Assembly: GCF_002979865.1 (NCBI RefSeq) | Contig: NZ_PCPZ01000008.1 | Span: forward strand, 34,540-98,539 | From: Arthrobacter sp. MYb214 | GTDB lineage: Bacteria; Actinomycetota; Actinomycetes; Actinomycetales; Micrococcaceae | Length of the DNA stretch: 64,000 nt | Direction: 5' to 3' | Part shown: piece after piece, positions 8,272-19,096 of the stretch | Position numbering within the stretch: the stretch's first letter is position 1 | Layout: each line of letters starts with the position of its first letter | Notes under the pieces: model-generated | The model's input: the letters and a program-made list of their open reading frames with translations, nothing else | Databases searched by the model: none | What the model was told of the DNA's origin: nothing | Position numbers and translations under genes: made by a program

Positions 8272-9345
8272 TCCGCCAGGAATACCGAGTCGAGCAGATA
8301 GATTCGAGCCCTGTGCCCAGCGGTGAAAACCGCTGGGCACAGGGCTCGTTTGGTTCATCGAGCTTCCGTTCTTGGAACCGGCGCCCCATTTTGCCGCTGG
8401 CGCTTCCCACGAGGATAGGGCATCCAAAAGTGCTTCCGGTTCGCTGGCGACCACCAATGAGTCACGGAACTTCGGGGCCAGGAAACCCTGATCCGTCATG
8501 TGATCCAGCATGCTCAGCAGCGGCTGCCAGAATCCGTCGACGTCCAGGAGTGCTACCGGTTTTGCGTGGATTCCAAGCTGTTGCCAAGTCCATACTTCAA
8601 AGAGCTCTTCCAACGTTCCGGCGCCACCAGGCAGGGCGACAAAACCATCAGCCAGTTCTGACATGCGGTGCTTGCGAGCATGCATGTCGGGCACAACTTC
8701 CAAGCTCGTTAATCCTGGATGCGCCAGTTCACCATCAACCAGGACCTGCGGCATAACTCCGAAAACGTCTCCACCGGCCGCTCGGGCAGCATCAGCAATT
8801 GATCCCATCAGGCCTACCCGTCCGCCGCCGTAGACGATGGCTCGACCCGAGGCAGCAACAGTGCGCGCGAAGTTTTCTGCCGCCTGCTCATAAATAGGTG
8901 AATTGCCCGAAGCGGAGCCGGTGAAAACTGCCAGCCTTCGAATCTTTCGGTGCTGGGCGGCCAAGACTGGGAAGACCACGTCTTTGAGCAAAGGAGCGAG
9001 CTCGTCCAGTTCCGCTAATGGGTCAATCCACCGCAGCTGTTCAATTTCGGCCAGAGGTTCAGCAATCGGTACCAACGGATGTTCAAATACGGTGGCTTGA
9101 ACGCTATGCCCTTCTTCGTTAGCCGCCGGGGCCGTGAAGGTTCCAATGAGACGCAGCAATGCTGAATCCAAGCTCACTCCCAGCTCTTCGCTCACTTCTC
9201 GCATCGCTGCATCAATAGCCGCTTCCCCTGGCTCTGGCTTGCCACCAGGGAACATGAATGATGCCGTACCCCGTTTGCGGACTGTCAGAACCTGCCCCGC
9301 ATCGTTTCTGAAAATGACGGCGCTGACAATAATCTGTTCTGGCAT
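8161..9345 (-). CDS. NUDIX hydrolase - LOG phosphoribohydrolase fusion
   Basis: A 394-residue two-domain protein. The N-terminal NUDIX domain carries the complete box GGKPEPGE...REVSEELGV at about residues 33-55. After about residue 130 comes a LOG/TIGR00730 Rossmann domain with GGGRVGLMG and the signature PGGAGTLEE. LOG enzymes release the base from nucleoside 5'-monophosphates, including cytokinin nucleotides; NUDIX domains cleave nucleoside diphosphate derivatives. The pairing suggests linked nucleotide clean-up. The start ATG at 9345 has AAGAAGGAA upstream. The LOG fold should end near SSWEAPAAKWG. The last 60-70 residues read through the 8305-8348 terminator and 111 bp antisense to the symporter, which suggests a lost stop codon. 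Confidence 0.8.
   Translation of the reverse strand: MPEQIIVSAVIFRNDAGQVLTVRKRGTASFMFPGGKPEPGEAAIDAAMREVSEELGVSLDSALLRLIGTFTAPAANEEGHSVQATVFEHPLVPIAEPLAEIEQLRWIDPLAELDELAPLLKDVVFPVLAAQHRKIRRLAVFTGSASGNSPIYEQAAENFARTVAASGRAIVYGGGRVGLMGSIADAARAAGGDVFGVMPQVLVDGELAHPGLTSLEVVPDMHARKHRMSELADGFVALPGGAGTLEELFEVWTWQQLGIHAKPVALLDVDGFWQPLLSMLDHMTDQGFLAPKFRDSLVVASEPEALLDALSSWEAPAAKWGAGSKNGSSMNQTSPVPSGFHRWAQGSNLSARLGIPGGLERRLLCRGIDRSVLDLARNPQVPVLNHLSVRRLGQ
8305..8348. terminator. Bidirectional terminator with perfect 19-bp stem
   Basis: CGAGCCCTGTGCCCAGCGG (8305-8323), a TGAAAA loop, then the exact complement to 8348, followed by TTTGGTT on the plus strand. It terminates the symporter gene. Unusually, the opposing NUDIX-LOG reading frame passes straight through it. 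Confidence 0.85.
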
Positions 9346-9483
9346 TCGAGTTCCTTCTTGGTACATCCGCATACTGGTTGCGCCTGTTCGGCACAACCGG
9401 CAGGCACCATTCAATCCTAGAGTTTCATCTGGGTGTGACTGGATCTCGTGGCCAACATGCTTTGGCGCTACGCAAACGAAAAA

Positions 9484-9523
9484 GAGCCGCCGCAGTTCAT
9501 CAGCTGATGAACTGCGGCGGCTC
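9484..9523 (-). terminator. purA terminator, perfect 40-bp palindrome
   Basis: GAGCCGCCGCAGTTCATCAG (9484-9503) is immediately followed by its exact complement (9504-9523). On the minus strand it leads into TTTTTCGTTTG. It lies 14 bp past the purA stop. Confidence 0.85.
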
Positions 9524-9537
9524 CTTGGCTACAGGAA

Positions 9538-10827
9538 CTAGTCCTGGATCAGATCGTGGCGCACGATGGTCTGATCGCGGTCCGGTCCCACGCCGATGGC
9601 GGAGATGCGGGTGCCGGAGATCTTCTCCAGGGCCAGGATGTAGTTGCGGGCGTTCTCCGGAAGCTCTTCCATGCTCTGCGCACCCGAGATGTCCTCGGTC
9701 CAGCCCGGGAAGTACTCGAAGATCGGCTTCGCGTGGTGGAAGTCGGTCTGCGTCATCGGCATTTCGTCGTGGCGCACACCGTCAACGTCATAGGCCACGC
9801 ACACCGGGATCTGCTCAATGTTGGTGAGCACATCCAGCTTGGTGACGAAGTAGTCGGTGAAGCCGTTCACGCGCGAAGCGTGGCGAGCCAGCACGGCGTC
9901 GTACCAACCGCAACGACGCGGGCGTCCGGTGTTCACGCCGAATTCGCCACCGGTCTTCTGCAGGTAGAGGCCCATGTCGTCGAACAGCTCGGTAGGGAAC
10001 GGACCAGCACCCACGCGGGTGGTGTAGGCCTTGATGATGCCGATGGAGCGGGTGATGCGGGTCGGGCCGATGCCCGAACCCACGGACGCGCCACCAGCAG
10101 TCGGGTTGGAGGAGGTCACGAATGGGTAGGTACCGTGGTCCACGTCCAGGAAGGTGGCCTGGCCGCCTTCCATCAGCACGACCTTGTCCTCGTCCAGAGC
10201 CTTGTTCAGCTCGTAGGTGGAGTCGATGACCAGCGGGCGCAGGCGCTCGGCGTAGGAGAGGAAGTACGAGACGATTTCCTCGACCTCGACGCTGCGGCGG
10301 TTGTAGATCTTGACCAGCAGCTCGTTCTTCTGGCGCAGTGCGCCTTCGACCTTCTGGCGCAGGATGGACTCGTCGAAGACGTCCTGCACGCGGATGCCCA
10401 GGCGTCCGACCTTGTCCATGTAGGCGGGGCCGATGCCGCGGCCGGTGGTGCCGATGGCCCGCTTGCCCAGGAAGCGTTCGGTGACCTTGTCCATGGTCTG
10501 GTGGTACGGGGCCACCAGGTGGGCGTTGGCCGAAACGCGCAGCTTCGAGGTGTCGGCGCCGCGCGATTCCAGGCCGTCGATTTCTTCGAAGAGGGCTTCA
10601 AGATTCACCACGCAGCCATTGCCGATAATCGGAGTGGCGTTCGGGGAAAGGATACCGGCAGGAAGGAGCTTGAGCTCGTACTTCTCGCCGCCTACGACCA
10701 CGGTGTGCCCGGCGTTGTTGCCGCCGTTTGGCTTCACTACATAGTCGACCTTGCCACCGAGCAGGTCGGTAGCCTTTCCTTTGCCTTCATCGCCCCATTG
10801 GGCTCCGACGATCACGATTGCTGGCAT
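9538..10827 (-). CDS. purA: Adenylosuccinate synthetase
   Basis: A 429-residue, full-length enzyme joining IMP and aspartate with GTP to make adenylosuccinate, the first committed step to AMP. The N-terminal P-loop GDEGKGK (12-18) and the following [11 protein letters not shown] with the catalytic histidine are intact, as are [14 protein letters not shown] and the [11 protein letters not shown] segment. The start ATG has a strong AAGGGGGAGGATCCC ribosome site. It is monocistronic, with its own palindromic terminator. The 5' region contains CCGGCACGGTGCCGG (about 10879-10893), a near-perfect hairpin of unknown role. Confidence 0.97.
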   Translation of the reverse strand: MPAIVIVGAQWGDEGKGKATDLLGGKVDYVVKPNGGNNAGHTVVVGGEKYELKLLPAGILSPNATPIIGNGCVVNLEALFEEIDGLESRGADTSKLRVSANAHLVAPYHQTMDKVTERFLGKRAIGTTGRGIGPAYMDKVGRLGIRVQDVFDESILRQKVEGALRQKNELLVKIYNRRSVEVEEIVSYFLSYAERLRPLVIDSTYELNKALDEDKVVLMEGGQATFLDVDHGTYPFVTSSNPTAGGASVGSGIGPTRITRSIGIIKAYTTRVGAGPFPTELFDDMGLYLQKTGGEFGVNTGRPRRCGWYDAVLARHASRVNGFTDYFVTKLDVLTNIEQIPVCVAYDVDGVRHDEMPMTQTDFHHAKPIFEYFPGWTEDISGAQSMEELPENARNYILALEKISGTRISAIGVGPDRDQTIVRHDLIQD

Positions 10828-10982
10828 GGGATCCTCCCCCTTGCTTAAAGCAGCGGTTGCGGCGTGCTTAGCGCCGTCCCGGCACGGTGCCGGACAAAAA
10901 ATATGCCCCTGTCCTGCTCACTGAAACCTGAAGGTCCGTTGCAAGAGTTAGGGGCTCTTACGACCAAAGTTTACCGAAACGA

Positions 10983-11636
10983 TTAGCGAATCTCGAGTTG
11001 CACGTCACGATGTCGCCCACGCAGGCCATAAGCGACAACCAGAAAAGCTATTCCCGCGAAGAGCACGGCAATGGAAACAACGTACAGGGCAATGACGGGG
11101 TATCCCTGATCCGGGTCGAGGAACGGGTAAGGAACCCATCCATCGGACGCTCCGCGAATCAGCACTACCCCGGTCCAGAGCAACGGGTAAATCAGCAATA
11201 GCGGCACCGCCCGGTAGGACAGGGAAGTACGGTCCCTGGCCAAGAGCCAATCGGCCAGAACCAGCAGGGGACCGAGAATATGCATTACCCAATTCGCCCA
11301 AGGAAGCGGAACCCCGCCTGCGGCCCCTAAGGGTGCCAGCAGCGTGAGGTAGATCAGCCCGACCACGACCATGCACACGCTCGCCATGGCACGCAGGCCC
11401 ACAACCCAGCGGGGCATCGAAGCACCCTTGGCTAGGCCCATCAGTCCTGCGATAAGCCCGACCAGAACCACCACCAGATTCGACTGAATGGTGAAGTAGC
11501 CAAAGAAATTCAGTGGCTGCACCGGGCCCCGTGAGGCAGTGTCGGCGTAGGTCGCCACGATAGCGCCCAGGGTGGCCAGCGCCCACAGTATCCGAGCCAG
11601 GTTGAGGAAGCGCAAGGCGGTTTGACGGGTCTTCAC
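10983..11636 (-). CDS. Pr6Pr family membrane protein
   Basis: A 217-residue integral membrane protein with six to seven hydrophobic helices. It shows the family pattern of an N-terminal helix, then NFFGYFTIQSNLVVVLVGL, and later PWANWVMHILGPLLVLADWLL and the YPFLDP segment before the last helix. The family is widespread in actinobacteria but without a defined activity. GTG start at 11636. It is divergent from the MerR gene (176-bp gap), so the MerR protein could control it; that is inference from position only. Confidence 0.75.
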   Translation of the reverse strand: MKTRQTALRFLNLARILWALATLGAIVATYADTASRGPVQPLNFFGYFTIQSNLVVVLVGLIAGLMGLAKGASMPRWVVGLRAMASVCMVVVGLIYLTLLAPLGAAGGVPLPWANWVMHILGPLLVLADWLLARDRTSLSYRAVPLLLIYPLLWTGVVLIRGASDGWVPYPFLDPDQGYPVIALYVVSIAVLFAGIAFLVVAYGLRGRHRDVQLEIR

Positions 11637-11775
11637 CCTGGAAGACTATAGCCAGCTGCTGCCTCATCCAAGGATTCATGCGTAGCTGCTCGGAGATTCC
11701 GGAACTTTGCCGGCCGTCAAAACCGCCCGGGAGAACTCTCGCGATGCAACAATTATTCCAAAACCAGCCAAGGGC

Positions 11776-11798
11776 TTGACCCTGACACAGTGTGAGGG
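11776..11798 (+). promoter_or_regulatory. MerR-type promoter/operator
   Basis: TTGACC (11776-11781) overlaps the near-perfect dyad CCCTGACAC-A-GTGTGAGGG (11780-11798), one mismatch in nine pairs, just upstream of the merR start at 11813. MerR regulators bind such dyads between over-spaced -35 and -10 elements, so autoregulation is likely. No good -10 box is visible. Confidence 0.5.
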
Positions 11799-11812
11799 CG
11801 GAGAACTGAAGC

Positions 11813-12622
11813 ATGCTATCCATCGGGGCGTTTGCGCAGATCGGCCAGGTTACCCACCGCATGCTGCGGCACTGGGATACCGCCGGGGTGCTCAAGCCCG
11901 CCCACGTAGACCCGTGCAGCGGCTACCGTTCCTACGACCCTTCCCAGCTCCAGCGCTTGCATCAGATCGTGGCCTTGCGCGAGCTGGGTTTCGGCCTGGA
12001 AGAGGTTTCCCTGATCCTGGATCAGGGAGCCACCGCGGAAAAGATTGCTGAGCACTTGCAGAATCGTGCCGCGCAGGTCGAGGCCGAACACCGGCTGGCC
12101 ACGCAGCGGCTGCAGGATGTGCAACGGCGCCTGCGCTTGATCTCAAAGGAGAATCTCATGTCACGCATTGAAATCATCCACAAGCCACTGCCCGCAGTGC
12201 GCTTGGCCGCAGGCCGCTTCACGGTGTCCGAGCAACCTGAAATCGCTGGTCGCATCGGCCCGCTCTTCGACAGAATCGCGCAGTCCATTCAGGGCCAAAG
12301 CCTTGCCACGCCCATTGCGCAATACAACGGAACTGAGGATGGAGTAGAGGTCATTGCCGGATACGCCACTAACGCTCCCAACCTCGCCGATGTCGAAATC
12401 ATCGAGCTCCCCGCGGTGCCCGAAGCCATCTGCGGAGTGCACCTCGGCTCCATGGACACCATCCATGAAAGCTGGCAGGCCGTGCACGAAGAAGTCCTAG
12501 CCCGCGGTTTGGTTCCGACCGGTCCGTGCCGCGAAGTCTACGTGCGTGCCATCTCCGAAGACCAAGGTGATTGGGTGACCGAACTGCAGCAGCCGGTAGG
12601 CGTTTCTCAACCCACCAGCTGA
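11813..12622 (+). CDS. MerR-family regulator with GyrI-like effector domain
   Basis: A 269-residue BmrR-type regulator. Residues 1-70 are a MerR winged helix (IGQVTHRMLRHWDTAGVLKP...GYRSYDPSQLQRLHQIVALRELGF). A coiled-coil linker follows to about 115, then a GyrI-like ligand-binding domain (from about 120, RIEIIHKPLPAVRLAAGRFTV, to the end). Family members twist over-spaced promoters when they bind amphipathic drugs. No efflux pump is adjacent; the divergent Pr6Pr membrane gene is the only obvious candidate target. Its 3' end overlaps the convergent ROK gene by 16 bp. Confidence 0.85.
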   Translation: MLSIGAFAQIGQVTHRMLRHWDTAGVLKPAHVDPCSGYRSYDPSQLQRLHQIVALRELGFGLEEVSLILDQGATAEKIAEHLQNRAAQVEAEHRLATQRLQDVQRRLRLISKENLMSRIEIIHKPLPAVRLAAGRFTVSEQPEIAGRIGPLFDRIAQSIQGQSLATPIAQYNGTEDGVEVIAGYATNAPNLADVEIIELPAVPEAICGVHLGSMDTIHESWQAVHEEVLARGLVPTGPCREVYVRAISEDQGDWVTELQQPVGVSQPTS

Positions 12623-13842
12623 TGCGGGGCCTCCAACAGGTCCCCCGCCACGCTGCGCGCGGCACCGACCAGCGCACCTGTTTGGCCCAGCGGCGAGCAC
12701 AGCAGTCGAGCCTGGCCGGCGATGCTCGGCGCGTGCATCTGGAGGCTGGCTTCCATGGCAGGACGTAGCCACTGTTCCAGGGCGGCAAAGTGCCCGCCAA
12801 AGACTACCGTGGAAACGTCATACAGGCGCATGGCCGAGGCCACCGCAATTCCCAAGGATTTTCCGGCCTCGGCTACCGCGCTCAGCGCGGGTTCGGTTCC
12901 GGTTTCCAGCGCTTGGAATAGCTGGTGGATCCGCCGTTGGCGCGAGGCGCTATCGACCATCGCCCCTAGATCAGCGGCAGCCAGGATCGCTTCCTGCCCG
13001 GCAATGGTTTCCAAGCATCCACGACCGCCACAACTGCAGGCCCTGCCCTCGGGGGCAATCACCACATGCCCGAGTTCACCGGCGTGTCCCTGGGGACCGG
13101 CAAAAAGTTCAGCGTCGATTATCAATCCGCCACCGATGCCCACTTCCCCGGAGACAAACAGGAAGTCGCGTTCTTTGACGTCCATCAACTGCTGCTGGGC
13201 CAGCGCTGAGGCGTTGGCTTCGTTAAAGAGCCTGAAGCGGGTTTTGGCGTCGGGCAGCAATGCTGCGACATCCAGGTCTTGCCGCTCCCAGCCGAGGTTA
13301 GGGGCCTGCAGGACGGTGTACCGCTCCTCGTTGACCAAACCAGGAACAGCCAACCCGCCGCCGAGAATCATTAGCCCTTGGGCCCGGGCGGCAGCTTGGA
13401 GCCTTTGACTCAGCTCTCCCAGCGCAGCGAGCACTTCGCTGGCTGTTGAGCTGTGGTTGGCACTGGGCAGGATTTCGTGTGCCAGCAGTTTGCCGCTGAG
13501 GTCCACCAGCCCGGCGGCTATGTAGTCAACGTTGATTTCCATGCCCATGACACAGCGTGCGGGGTTCAGGATGAGCCCCACCGAGGGCCGCCCGCGTTCC
13601 CCGTCGCGGTGCACGCCAATTTCGATAACTAGTCCGGCCGCCAGCAAATCGGCGACCAGGCTGGAGACCGAGGCCTTGGTGAGCTGGCTGAGTTGGGCGA
13701 TATCGGCGCGTGATAACCGCTGGTCTTCCCCTGCGCCTGCGATCACCGATAGGACCCTGGCCAGGTTGGCTTTGCGCACGTCTCCGACGTTACCCGGGGC
13801 CGAAGAGCTTGCGGCACGGGCGCTAGACGCTGGTTGGCGCAT
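12607..13842 (-). CDS. ROK-family transcriptional repressor of the xyl operon (XylR-like)
   Basis: A 411-residue protein. The N-terminal MarR-like winged helix (about 30-85, RADIAQLSQLTKASVSSLVADLLAAGLV) is fused to a ROK sugar-kinase-like domain. That domain has GEVGIGGGLI, the HAGELGHVVI segment and the zinc motif CSCGGRGCLE. Start chosen at ATG 13842, preceded by GGAGAAGGC; the longer frame to 13914 has no ribosome site. It diverges from xylA, and a dyad lies between them. By analogy with XylR proteins it would repress xylAB until xylose binds. Confidence 0.88.
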   Translation of the reverse strand: MRQPASSARAASSSAPGNVGDVRKANLARVLSVIAGAGEDQRLSRADIAQLSQLTKASVSSLVADLLAAGLVIEIGVHRDGERGRPSVGLILNPARCVMGMEINVDYIAAGLVDLSGKLLAHEILPSANHSSTASEVLAALGELSQRLQAAARAQGLMILGGGLAVPGLVNEERYTVLQAPNLGWERQDLDVAALLPDAKTRFRLFNEANASALAQQQLMDVKERDFLFVSGEVGIGGGLIIDAELFAGPQGHAGELGHVVIAPEGRACSCGGRGCLETIAGQEAILAAADLGAMVDSASRQRRIHQLFQALETGTEPALSAVAEAGKSLGIAVASAMRLYDVSTVVFGGHFAALEQWLRPAMEASLQMHAPSIAGQARLLCSPLGQTGALVGAARSVAGDLLEAPHQLVG

Positions 13843-13913
13843 GCCTTCTCCTTGAGAATTTTTTGGGACGAATCGTTCACTGCTCGCTATTGACTCTAGC
13901 GCATCACCACCCA

Positions 13914-15160
<1,247 letters not shown>

Positions 15161-15201
15161 ACCGCTCACCCCCGCCCACCGCAGAAAGCAGCCGAAGAAC
15201 A

Positions 15202-16629
15202 ATGACGCTCGTTGCCGGCATAGATTCATCCACCCAGTCATGCAAGGTGGTCATCCGCGACGCCGCAACAGGCGCCCTGGTCCGCTCCGGCCGTGCCTCG
15301 CACCCCGATGGCACCGAAGTGGATCCGGAATCCTGGTTCAGCGCATTGCAGGAAGCGATCGCCCAGGCCGGGGGCCTGGACGACGTGGACGCCATCTCGG
15401 TGGGCGGGCAGCAGCATGGCATGGTGGTGCTCGACGCCAGCGGTGCGGTGATCCGCCCGGCACTGCTGTGGAACGACACCCGCAGCGCGCAGGCGGCCAG
15501 CCAGATCATCACCGAGGCAGGCCAGGGCGATGCCGCGGCGGGCGCCCAGTACTGGGCACAGCGCACCGGCACCGTCCCGGTCTCCTCGATCACGCTGACC
15601 AAGCTGCGCTGGCTGAGGGACAATGAGCCCCAGAACGCGGCCAAGGTCGCTGCCGTCTGCCTGCCGCACGACTGGCTGTCCTGGCGCCTGGCCGGCTACG
15701 GCCCGGGCTCCGGGGCAGCAGGGCTGGCCGCCCTGCGCACCGATCGTTCGGATGCCTCGGGCACCGGCTACTACCGTGCCGCCGAAAACGCCTATGACTA
15801 CGAGGCGCTGGAGCAGCATCTGGGCCACGCCCCGATTCTGCCTACGGTCGCTGGCCCGCTGGAATCCATTGGCCGCACCACTTCCGGAGCACTGATCGGT
15901 GCCGGCGCGGGCGATAACGCCGCGGCCGGCTTGGGCGTAGGCGCCACGGTGGGCGACGTCGTCATGTCCCTGGGCACCTCCGGCACCGTCTTCGCGGTTG
16001 CCGATTCCCCATCGGCAGATGCCTCCGGCCTGGTGGCAGGCTTCGCCGACGCCACCGGCAACTACCTGCCATTGGTATGCACCCTGAATGCCACCCGCAT
16101 CTTCGATGCCACCGCCACCCTGCTGCAGGTCAGCCTCGAAGAATTCAATGACCTGGCACTATCCGCCGTCCCGGGTAGCGACGGGCTGGCCTTGCTGCCC
16201 TACTTCGACGGCGAGCGCACCCCGAACCTGCCAGAGGCCACCGGCTCGCTGCATGGCATCACCCGAGCCAACTACACCGCCGCGAATCTGGCCCGCAGCG
16301 CCGTGGAAGCGGTGGTTTGCTCGCTAGCCGACGGCCTGCGCGCACTGGAAGCCCAAGGGGTTGAAGCGCAGCGCATCATCCTTGTCGGCGGTGGCGCGCA
16401 GTCCCGCGCGGTCCAGCAGATCGCCGCCCAGATCCTGGGATTGCCAATTTTGATCCCGGCCCCGGGCGAATACGTCGCCGATGGCGCAGCCCGCCAGGCG
16501 GCCGGCGTACTGGCCGGGGAATTCCCCCACTGGGCACAGGGCACTGCCCAAGTCCCGGCGATGGAACCGGCCCCGCAGGTACTGGAACGCTACCGCGCAC
16601 TGGTTTCCAGCCAGTGGCTCGACAAGTAG
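15202..16629 (+). CDS. xylB: Xylulokinase
   Basis: A 475-residue FGGY-family kinase phosphorylating D-xylulose to xylulose 5-phosphate. The N-terminal phosphate loop [13 protein letters not shown], the substrate motif [16 protein letters not shown] and the catalytic-aspartate region [10 protein letters not shown] are present. The C-terminal [21 protein letters not shown] is the adenosine-binding signature. It starts 41 bp after xylA. The frame is also open into the end of xylA, but the start at 15202 is the family's natural N-terminus. Confidence 0.95.
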   Translation: MTLVAGIDSSTQSCKVVIRDAATGALVRSGRASHPDGTEVDPESWFSALQEAIAQAGGLDDVDAISVGGQQHGMVVLDASGAVIRPALLWNDTRSAQAASQIITEAGQGDAAAGAQYWAQRTGTVPVSSITLTKLRWLRDNEPQNAAKVAAVCLPHDWLSWRLAGYGPGSGAAGLAALRTDRSDASGTGYYRAAENAYDYEALEQHLGHAPILPTVAGPLESIGRTTSGALIGAGAGDNAAAGLGVGATVGDVVMSLGTSGTVFAVADSPSADASGLVAGFADATGNYLPLVCTLNATRIFDATATLLQVSLEEFNDLALSAVPGSDGLALLPYFDGERTPNLPEATGSLHGITRANYTAANLARSAVEAVVCSLADGLRALEAQGVEAQRIILVGGGAQSRAVQQIAAQILGLPILIPAPGEYVADGAARQAAGVLAGEFPHWAQGTAQVPAMEPAPQVLERYRALVSSQWLDK

Positions 16630-16638
16630 GGAATAGCC

Positions 16639-17907
16639 TTGGAACTGCGCAACAGGGAACTGAACTGGGCCGGAAATCTTGAATACCGGGCCAAAGAACT
16701 GCTCTACCCCACCAGCCTTGAACAGTTGCGGAACCTGGTGCGTGCTGCAAAATCCGTGAAGGTCTTGGGTTCGCGCCATTCATTCAATGACATCGCCGAT
16801 ACCGAGGAGCTGATGATCTCTCTGGCCAAGATGCCAGAAGCCATCGAGATTGATGAGCTGGCCATGGCCGTGCGCGTCAGCGCCGGCACCACCTACGGCG
16901 CCCTGGCTGATGCACTGCAACGCGCCGGCTATGCCCTGCACAATCTCGCCTCCCTGCCGCATATCTCGGTTGCCGGGGCGGTATCCACGGGAACCCACGG
17001 TTCCGGCGAAACCCATGGCAACCTCGCCACCGCCGTGCGCGCGGTGGAACTGGTGCTGGCCGATGGCTCGCAGCTGAGCGTGAAGCGCGGCGGCGAGGAT
17101 TTCAATGGCATCGTGGTCGGCCTGGGTGCGCTGGGCGTGCTGACCCACCTCACCTTGGATATCGTGCCCAGCTTCGAGGTGGAGCAGACCGTCTACCAGG
17201 ACCTGTCCTGGGACAAGGTGCTCGAGGACTTCGACACCATTCAGGCTTCGGCCTACAGCGTCAGCCTGTTCACTGACTGGAGCGGCGAGCAGGTAGGCCA
17301 GGCCTGGCTCAAGCGCCGCGTTGGCGACGCGCTGGCAGAGCATATTGACCAGGGCCGATTCGGCGGGTTCCCGGCGACCGCTGCGCTGCACCCGCTGCCC
17401 GGCGCCGACGGCGGGATCTGCAGCATCCAGTTGGGCCAGGCCGGTGCATGGTCGGATCGCTTGGCGCATTTCCGCATGGACTTCACCCCCAGTGCCGGCG
17501 ATGAATTGCAGACCGAATACCTGGTTCCGCGCGAGCACGCAGTCGAAACGATCCAGGCTGTCCGCAGTCTTTCTCCTGCCATCACTCCCCTGCTGCTGGT
17601 CTCGGAAGTACGCACCATTGCCGCCGATGACCTGTGGCTCAGTGGAAACTACGGCCGTGACGGCATTGCCTTGCACTTCACGTGGAAGCCCCAGCAGGAG
17701 GCTGTCGAGGCGCTCCTTCCACGGATCGAGGAAGCATTGGCACCTTTTGCGGCACGTCCGCATTGGGGCAAGCTCTTCGCAGCCACCGGCGCGCAACTGG
17801 CCGGGCTGTATCCGAAGTTCAACGACTTCATTGCCTTGGCGCAGCGCCTGGATCCGTCCGGCAAGTTCCGCAACGGCTTCCTGAACCGCACGGTGTTTGG
17901 AACCTGA
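16639..17907 (+). CDS. FAD-linked alditol/xylitol oxidase
   Basis: A 422-residue VAO-family flavoprotein. The FAD domain has KVLGSRHSFNDIADT, in which His47 corresponds to the covalent FAD attachment histidine of streptomycete alditol oxidase. VSAGTTYGALADAL and the GTHGSG motif follow, and the C-terminal half is the ALO-type substrate domain ending in DPSGKFRNGFL. Length and layout match alditol/xylitol oxidase (alditol + O2 to aldose + H2O2). The TTG start at 16639 lies 9 bp after xylB with AGGGAA upstream, so it is co-transcribed. In this setting it would turn xylitol into xylose for XylA. Confidence 0.85.
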   Translation: MELRNRELNWAGNLEYRAKELLYPTSLEQLRNLVRAAKSVKVLGSRHSFNDIADTEELMISLAKMPEAIEIDELAMAVRVSAGTTYGALADALQRAGYALHNLASLPHISVAGAVSTGTHGSGETHGNLATAVRAVELVLADGSQLSVKRGGEDFNGIVVGLGALGVLTHLTLDIVPSFEVEQTVYQDLSWDKVLEDFDTIQASAYSVSLFTDWSGEQVGQAWLKRRVGDALAEHIDQGRFGGFPATAALHPLPGADGGICSIQLGQAGAWSDRLAHFRMDFTPSAGDELQTEYLVPREHAVETIQAVRSLSPAITPLLLVSEVRTIAADDLWLSGNYGRDGIALHFTWKPQQEAVEALLPRIEEALAPFAARPHWGKLFAATGAQLAGLYPKFNDFIALAQRLDPSGKFRNGFLNRTVFGT

Positions 17908-17940
17908 ACGCGCACAGGCGTTGCGACTAGACTTGTCACC

Positions 17941-18474
17941 ATGGCATTGACTCAGTTAACGGTCGTGGACACCGCGGTCGGCATCCTGCAACAGTTCGGG
18001 TTGGCTGATTTGTCGATGCGCCGATTGGCCAAGGAACTCGATGTCCAGGTCGGTGCGCTCTACTGGCATGTGAAGAACAAGCAGGAGCTGCTGGCGCAGG
18101 TTGCCGCCCAGCTGCTGAACACCCCTGCGCTGTCGGTGGTTGCCGAGGACTACAATTCCCCATCCGAGGCAATCCTGCAGCTGGCGCGCAAGCTCTACCT
18201 CGCGTTGCTGCCGATCCAGGACAGCCCCGAGGTCATCGAAGTCGCCACCGCAATGCAGGCCACCGAGCTCCAGCCGGTGCTGCAGCTTCGCACCCTGCTG
18301 GAAGCAGCAGGGCTGCCTGCCGAAAATGCCCGCCATGGACAGCAGCTGCTGCTGAACCACGTGCTCGGCTCGGTCGCCTACCGCCAGAACCTCGTGCAGC
18401 TCGATGTCGATGCACCCCTGGCTGACGGCTTCGACTGGGGCCTGCAGCGGGCCGTTGCCGGCCTCATCGGCTAG
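17941..18474 (+). CDS. TetR-family transcriptional regulator
   Basis: A 177-residue regulator. The N-terminal TetR helix-turn-helix is intact (AVGILQQFGLADLSMRRLAKELDVQVGALYWHVKNKQELL, about 12-52). The C-terminal ligand domain is short and resembles the TetR_C form. It lies 33 bp downstream of the alditol oxidase gene on the same strand and may belong to the xyl transcript or act alone. Its last 11 bp overlap a decayed gene on the opposite strand. Target unknown. Confidence 0.8.
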   Translation: MALTQLTVVDTAVGILQQFGLADLSMRRLAKELDVQVGALYWHVKNKQELLAQVAAQLLNTPALSVVAEDYNSPSEAILQLARKLYLALLPIQDSPEVIEVATAMQATELQPVLQLRTLLEAAGLPAENARHGQQLLLNHVLGSVAYRQNLVQLDVDAPLADGFDWGLQRAVAGLIG

Positions 18475-18777
18475 CGCCTCGCGCCGGGGCGTCCTCAACC
18501 AAACTTGCCAGGTAGTCCTTCGCTTCCTGCACCGAGTCGACAAGCAGCCAGGCTGCTTTGCACTGGATCTCCAGTTACGCGAACTCGGCCAAGGCCATAT
18601 CAGCCACCCAACGCGCAATCACTGGCGTGCCGCACATCCGAGCGGCGGCGATCCGTTCCTGCGCGAAATCCTGGTACGGTTGGGCGTCCTGCGCGCCAGG
18701 TCGTGGAGCACTGCCATGGCAACAGCTCCGGCAGTACACCCTTGCTCGATCGCATCATGCGTCAATTCCTTGTTCAC
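18464..18777 (-). pseudogene. Decayed small gene with frameshift and internal stop
   Basis: On the minus strand a GTG at 18777 has an excellent ribosome site (CCAGGAGGGAGCC) and opens MNKELTHDAIEQGCTAGAVA. The natural continuation shifts frame near 18688-18693 (after LHDLA). It then runs DAQPYQDFAQERIAAARM, meets an in-frame TAA at 18575-18577, and continues with protein-like codons to a TGA at 18464. Joined, it would be about 100 residues, mostly helical, with no family I recognise. The alternative reading is a 50-codon gene in the original frame, but its tail is Arg-rich and unlike protein. Confidence 0.55.
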
Positions 18778-19096
18778 GGCTCCCTCCTGGAACCGCTGGC
18801 ATGTGCTTGCGGCCGGACGCAGGCCGTTCTTTCCGCCATGGGTTTTGCGCCTTCGAGGGATCCTGATGAGCCGGAGGCAAGGCCAGCGGGATGAATTTCC
18901 ATTCTGCTCTTCGAGCTGGTCGTATCGTTCCCGCGCTTGTCCGATGCCGGGCATATGTTTCACTGTCCGGCACAGGAGCGCATCGATCGGTGCGCGCACG
19001 GTCTTGCCTATCGGCGCAACGCGGCACTCGACTGCTACCGGACTAGCCGCCACTGGGCAGACCGGCCGCTGGCTGCCGGTCCGAAAGGCTGCTGAG
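18778..19096. other. 319-bp gap without a supportable gene
   Basis: Between the decayed gene and tdk. A minus-strand frame runs from an ATG at 19053, and its first 50 residues look moderately protein-like. It has no good ribosome site, turns low-quality and runs into the decayed gene's frame. It may be further debris from the same event. Confidence 0.4.

Noticed and set aside
9556..10848. 430-codon plus-strand frame
   Set aside because: Exact antisense shadow of purA, produced by high GC third positions.
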